This document shows positions 62,446-64,000 of a DNA stretch of 64,000 nt, piece after piece. Made by a program: the position numbers and the translations under genes. The first letter of the stretch is position 1, and every line of letters begins with the position of its first letter. Below the pieces are notes generated by a model, which saw only the letters and a list, made by a program, of their open reading frames with translations, ran no database searches and had not been told where the DNA came from. Location of the stretch: positions 51,066,983-51,130,982 of the forward strand of contig NC_084751.1 in assembly GCF_033978785.1 (NCBI RefSeq). The letters are read 5' to 3'. The DNA is from Entelurus aequoreus. Its lineage: Eukaryota > Chordata > Actinopteri > Syngnathiformes > Syngnathidae.

Positions 62446-62995
62446 AGTAGTTTTCCGAAGTGTTCTTGAGCCCATGTGGTGATATCCTTTACACACTGAT
62501 GTCGCTTTTTGATGCAGATCCAGATTCTCTGAACCTTTTGATATTACGGAGCGTAGATGGTGAAATCCCTAAATTCCTTGCAATAGCTGGTTGAGAAATG
62601 TTGTTCTTAAACTGTTCAACAATTTGCTCATGCATTTGTTGACAAAGTGGTGACCTTCGCCCCGTCCTTGTTTGTGAATGACTGAGCATTTCATGAAAGC
62701 TGCTTTAATACCCAATCATGGCACCCACCTGTTCCCAATTAGCCTGATGTTCCAAATAAGTGTTTAATGAGCATTCCTCAATGCTTGTGCCAGCTTTTTT
62801 GAAACACATTGCAGGCATCAAATTCTAAATGAGCTAATATCTGCAAAAAAATAAAGTTTACCAGTTGGAACGTTAAGTATCTTGTCTTTGCAGTCTATTC
62901 AATTGAATATAAGTTGAACAGGATTTGCAAATCATTGTATTCTGTTTTTATTTACCATTTACACAACGTGACAACTTCACTGCTTTTGGGGTTTG
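62446..62995 (-). mobile_element. Tc1/mariner-like deletion derivative
   Basis: Right end GGGGTTTG followed by TA (62,996-62,997), with CAATTGAATATAAGTTGAAC and GGATTTGCAAATCATTGTAT typical of a widespread fish Tc1-like family. It keeps the transposase N-terminus on the minus strand and ends abruptly at 62,446 in the AATTCC array. Confidence 0.85.
62489..62689 (-). pseudogene. Tc1-like transposase N-terminal HTH remnant
   Basis: 66 codons. After an N-terminal MLSHSQTRTGRRSPLCQQMH, the segment QIVEQFKNNISQPAIARNLG, then ISPSTLRNIKRFRESG, is a clear helix-turn-helix of the Tc1/mariner DNA-binding domain (QxxIxxxxGxSxxTVxxIxxxFxxxG). It then loses homology (SASKSDISV) and stops, matching an internal deletion that removed the second HTH and the DDE domain. 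Part of a non-autonomous element with an intact right end. The family seems the same one whose VMVWGCIS block forms the minisatellite at 1-2,513; that link is from memory and inference. Confidence 0.85.
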
Positions 62996-62997
62996 TA

Positions 62998-63816
62998 CTC
63001 TTATTCTCCTGATCAACAAATGAAGTCATCAAAAGGCCACAAGGACAAAACGCCACACAAGAGTTGTAGTGCAAAACATTGAAGACGATCTTTATTGTTC
63101 ACAGTTAAACACAAGCCACGGCTTTTTAAAAAAACGTCCTTTGTCGTCCGGTCCAGAGGTCCTGCTTTTTCTTCACGCTGTGCAGATTGTACCTTCCATC
63201 TTAGCTTTGCTTGAATGACTACGGTTGGCATTTAAAGTGGATTGTTGAACATGCTATAGATAGTGGCGGCAGAAGGAAATGACAGCAGGAGGTCCTGGTG
63301 GACAACAGGATTTAGAGGGAAATACTTGAATGGTCGTGTTTGAAGAATACCACAAAGCAATGTTAGTATAATAGAGCTTGGTCACGTCATGATCTCAGTC
63401 CAGATCTCACTGGACAAATACAAAAAAACTAATAAATACAGGTCAGGATGCGGCATCTATAAAAATGCATAAATAGTCTTTTGTTTCATACACTTCCCAT
63501 TTTGTATCCATGTGGAAATGCTCATCTACATATAAACATACAGCCGGATTTTGGACAAAATCTCACTGGAATTGTTGGAAATGTTTGCTTGGATCCTCAA
63601 CAATGATATGGTCTTTTTTTTATTACCTTCTAGTCCATATTTTGTCCTAAATTTGCTGTCAGGAAAAGCTTTTTTTTTGGGCCATGCACACCAGGATGGA
63701 GGCGACAGTACTTGCTCAGCTTAGCTTATAAAGGAGTAAGTGTTGGGAAAATGAAAGCACGGTTCAAGACTCAACGTTGCAGAACTTGGACTGCTTCCTT
63801 TCATGTACAATACCAA
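62998..63816. other. Single-copy stretch; possible 3' UTR of a minus-strand gene
   Basis: Free of repeats, balanced composition. Minus-strand AATAAA at 63,096-63,091 with T/G-rich sequence further on. If real, the gene lies beyond 64,000. No coding frame is convincing. Confidence 0.4.
63091..63096 (-). terminator. Candidate polyadenylation signal AATAAA (minus strand)
   Basis: CAATAAAGATC on the minus strand at the edge between single-copy DNA and the Tc1-like element. A lone hexamer is weak evidence. Confidence 0.3.
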
Positions 63817-64000
63817 CAAAGGTTGGACACACCTTCTCATTCAATGCCTTTTCTTTAGTTTCATGACTATTTACATTGTAGATTGTCACATCAAAACTAT
63901 GAATGTGGAGTTATGTACTAAACAAAAGGTGTAATAACTGAAAAAATGTCTTCAAAATAGCCACCCTTTGCTCTGATTACTGCTATGCACACTCTTGGCA
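63817..64000 (-). mobile_element. Tc1-like element fragment running off the window
   Basis: AAAGGTTGGACACACCTTCT, CATTTACATTGTAGATTGTC and AAAATAGCCACCCTTTGCTC belong to a common fish Tc1-like family (from memory). On the minus strand RVCIAVIRAKGGYFED looks like the transposase C-terminus. Continues past 64,000. Confidence 0.75.

Noticed and set aside
63013..63231. 72-codon minus-strand frame in single-copy DNA
   Set aside because: No domain, overlaps the candidate polyadenylation site; expected by chance.

Overview
This window is vertebrate, almost certainly teleost fish, DNA. The basis is its repeats: an L2-clade LINE with an SGNH-esterase ORF1, many 8-bp-TSD hAT elements, Tc1/mariner deletion derivatives, a PIF/Harbinger copy with a HARBI1-like fragment, a piggyBac-like TTAA element, and a hammerhead-ribozyme repeat of the kind reported in Penelope-like retroelements. 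The mix resembles TE-rich pipefish-type genomes, but that is an impression from memory; I cannot name the species. There is no convincing intact host gene. The only host-like coding candidates are a small one-helix membrane protein ORF split by a hAT element (14,593-16,041, minus strand), and a possible exon behind a strong splice acceptor at 39,777. Both are unidentified.

Layout. 1-2,513: a 67-bp minisatellite that reads as a piece of Tc1/mariner transposase. 2,514-2,533: gap. 2,534-6,628: minus-strand L2 LINE with open ORF1 and ORF2, its 3' end lost in the gap. 6,629-7,081: (TA)n with hAT termini. 7,082-13,435: nested transposons (piggyBac-like containing hAT containing hAT; another hAT inside a neighbouring MITE). 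13,440-14,110: 43-bp palindromic satellite. 14,593-16,041: broken gene plus hAT. 17,200-19,980: hAT with an 87-bp internal minisatellite. 20,040-21,945: satellite built from a hAT terminus. 23,101-25,007: Harbinger with nested LINE tail and hAT. 25,568-27,088: two foldback elements in a tandem duplication, with loops in opposite orientation. 27,860-29,362: AATTCC-rich element split by an L2 tail. 30,657-39,297: tandem array of the same AATTCC family in the other orientation, with one clean hAT insertion. 39,320-39,976: GC-rich single-copy DNA with the possible exon. 39,977-42,594: 47-bp minisatellite of about 56 copies. 42,759-43,910: TE/(TA)n cluster with the hammerhead ribozyme and a Tc1 derivative. 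44,371-46,040 and 51,547-54,715: tandem LTR-like units of two related families, the second with a tRNA-like box in each unit. 46,791-51,546 and 55,441-59,700: AT-rich satellites with higher-order structure. 60,006-62,445: AATTCC family again. 62,446-62,995: Tc1-like derivative. 63,001-63,816: single-copy DNA with a minus-strand polyadenylation signal. 63,817-64,000: another Tc1-like fragment.

The main theme is mobile elements becoming tandem repeats: a transposase segment, a hAT terminus, LTR-like units and the AATTCC family have all been amplified head to tail, several with higher-order periodicity. Exact target-site duplications let the insertion order be read directly. The single-copy stretches (21.9-23.1, 25.0-25.6, 29.4-30.3, 46.0-46.8, 54.7-55.4, 63.0-63.8 kb) have balanced composition and may hold regulatory DNA of neighbouring genes, but comparative data would be needed to show it.
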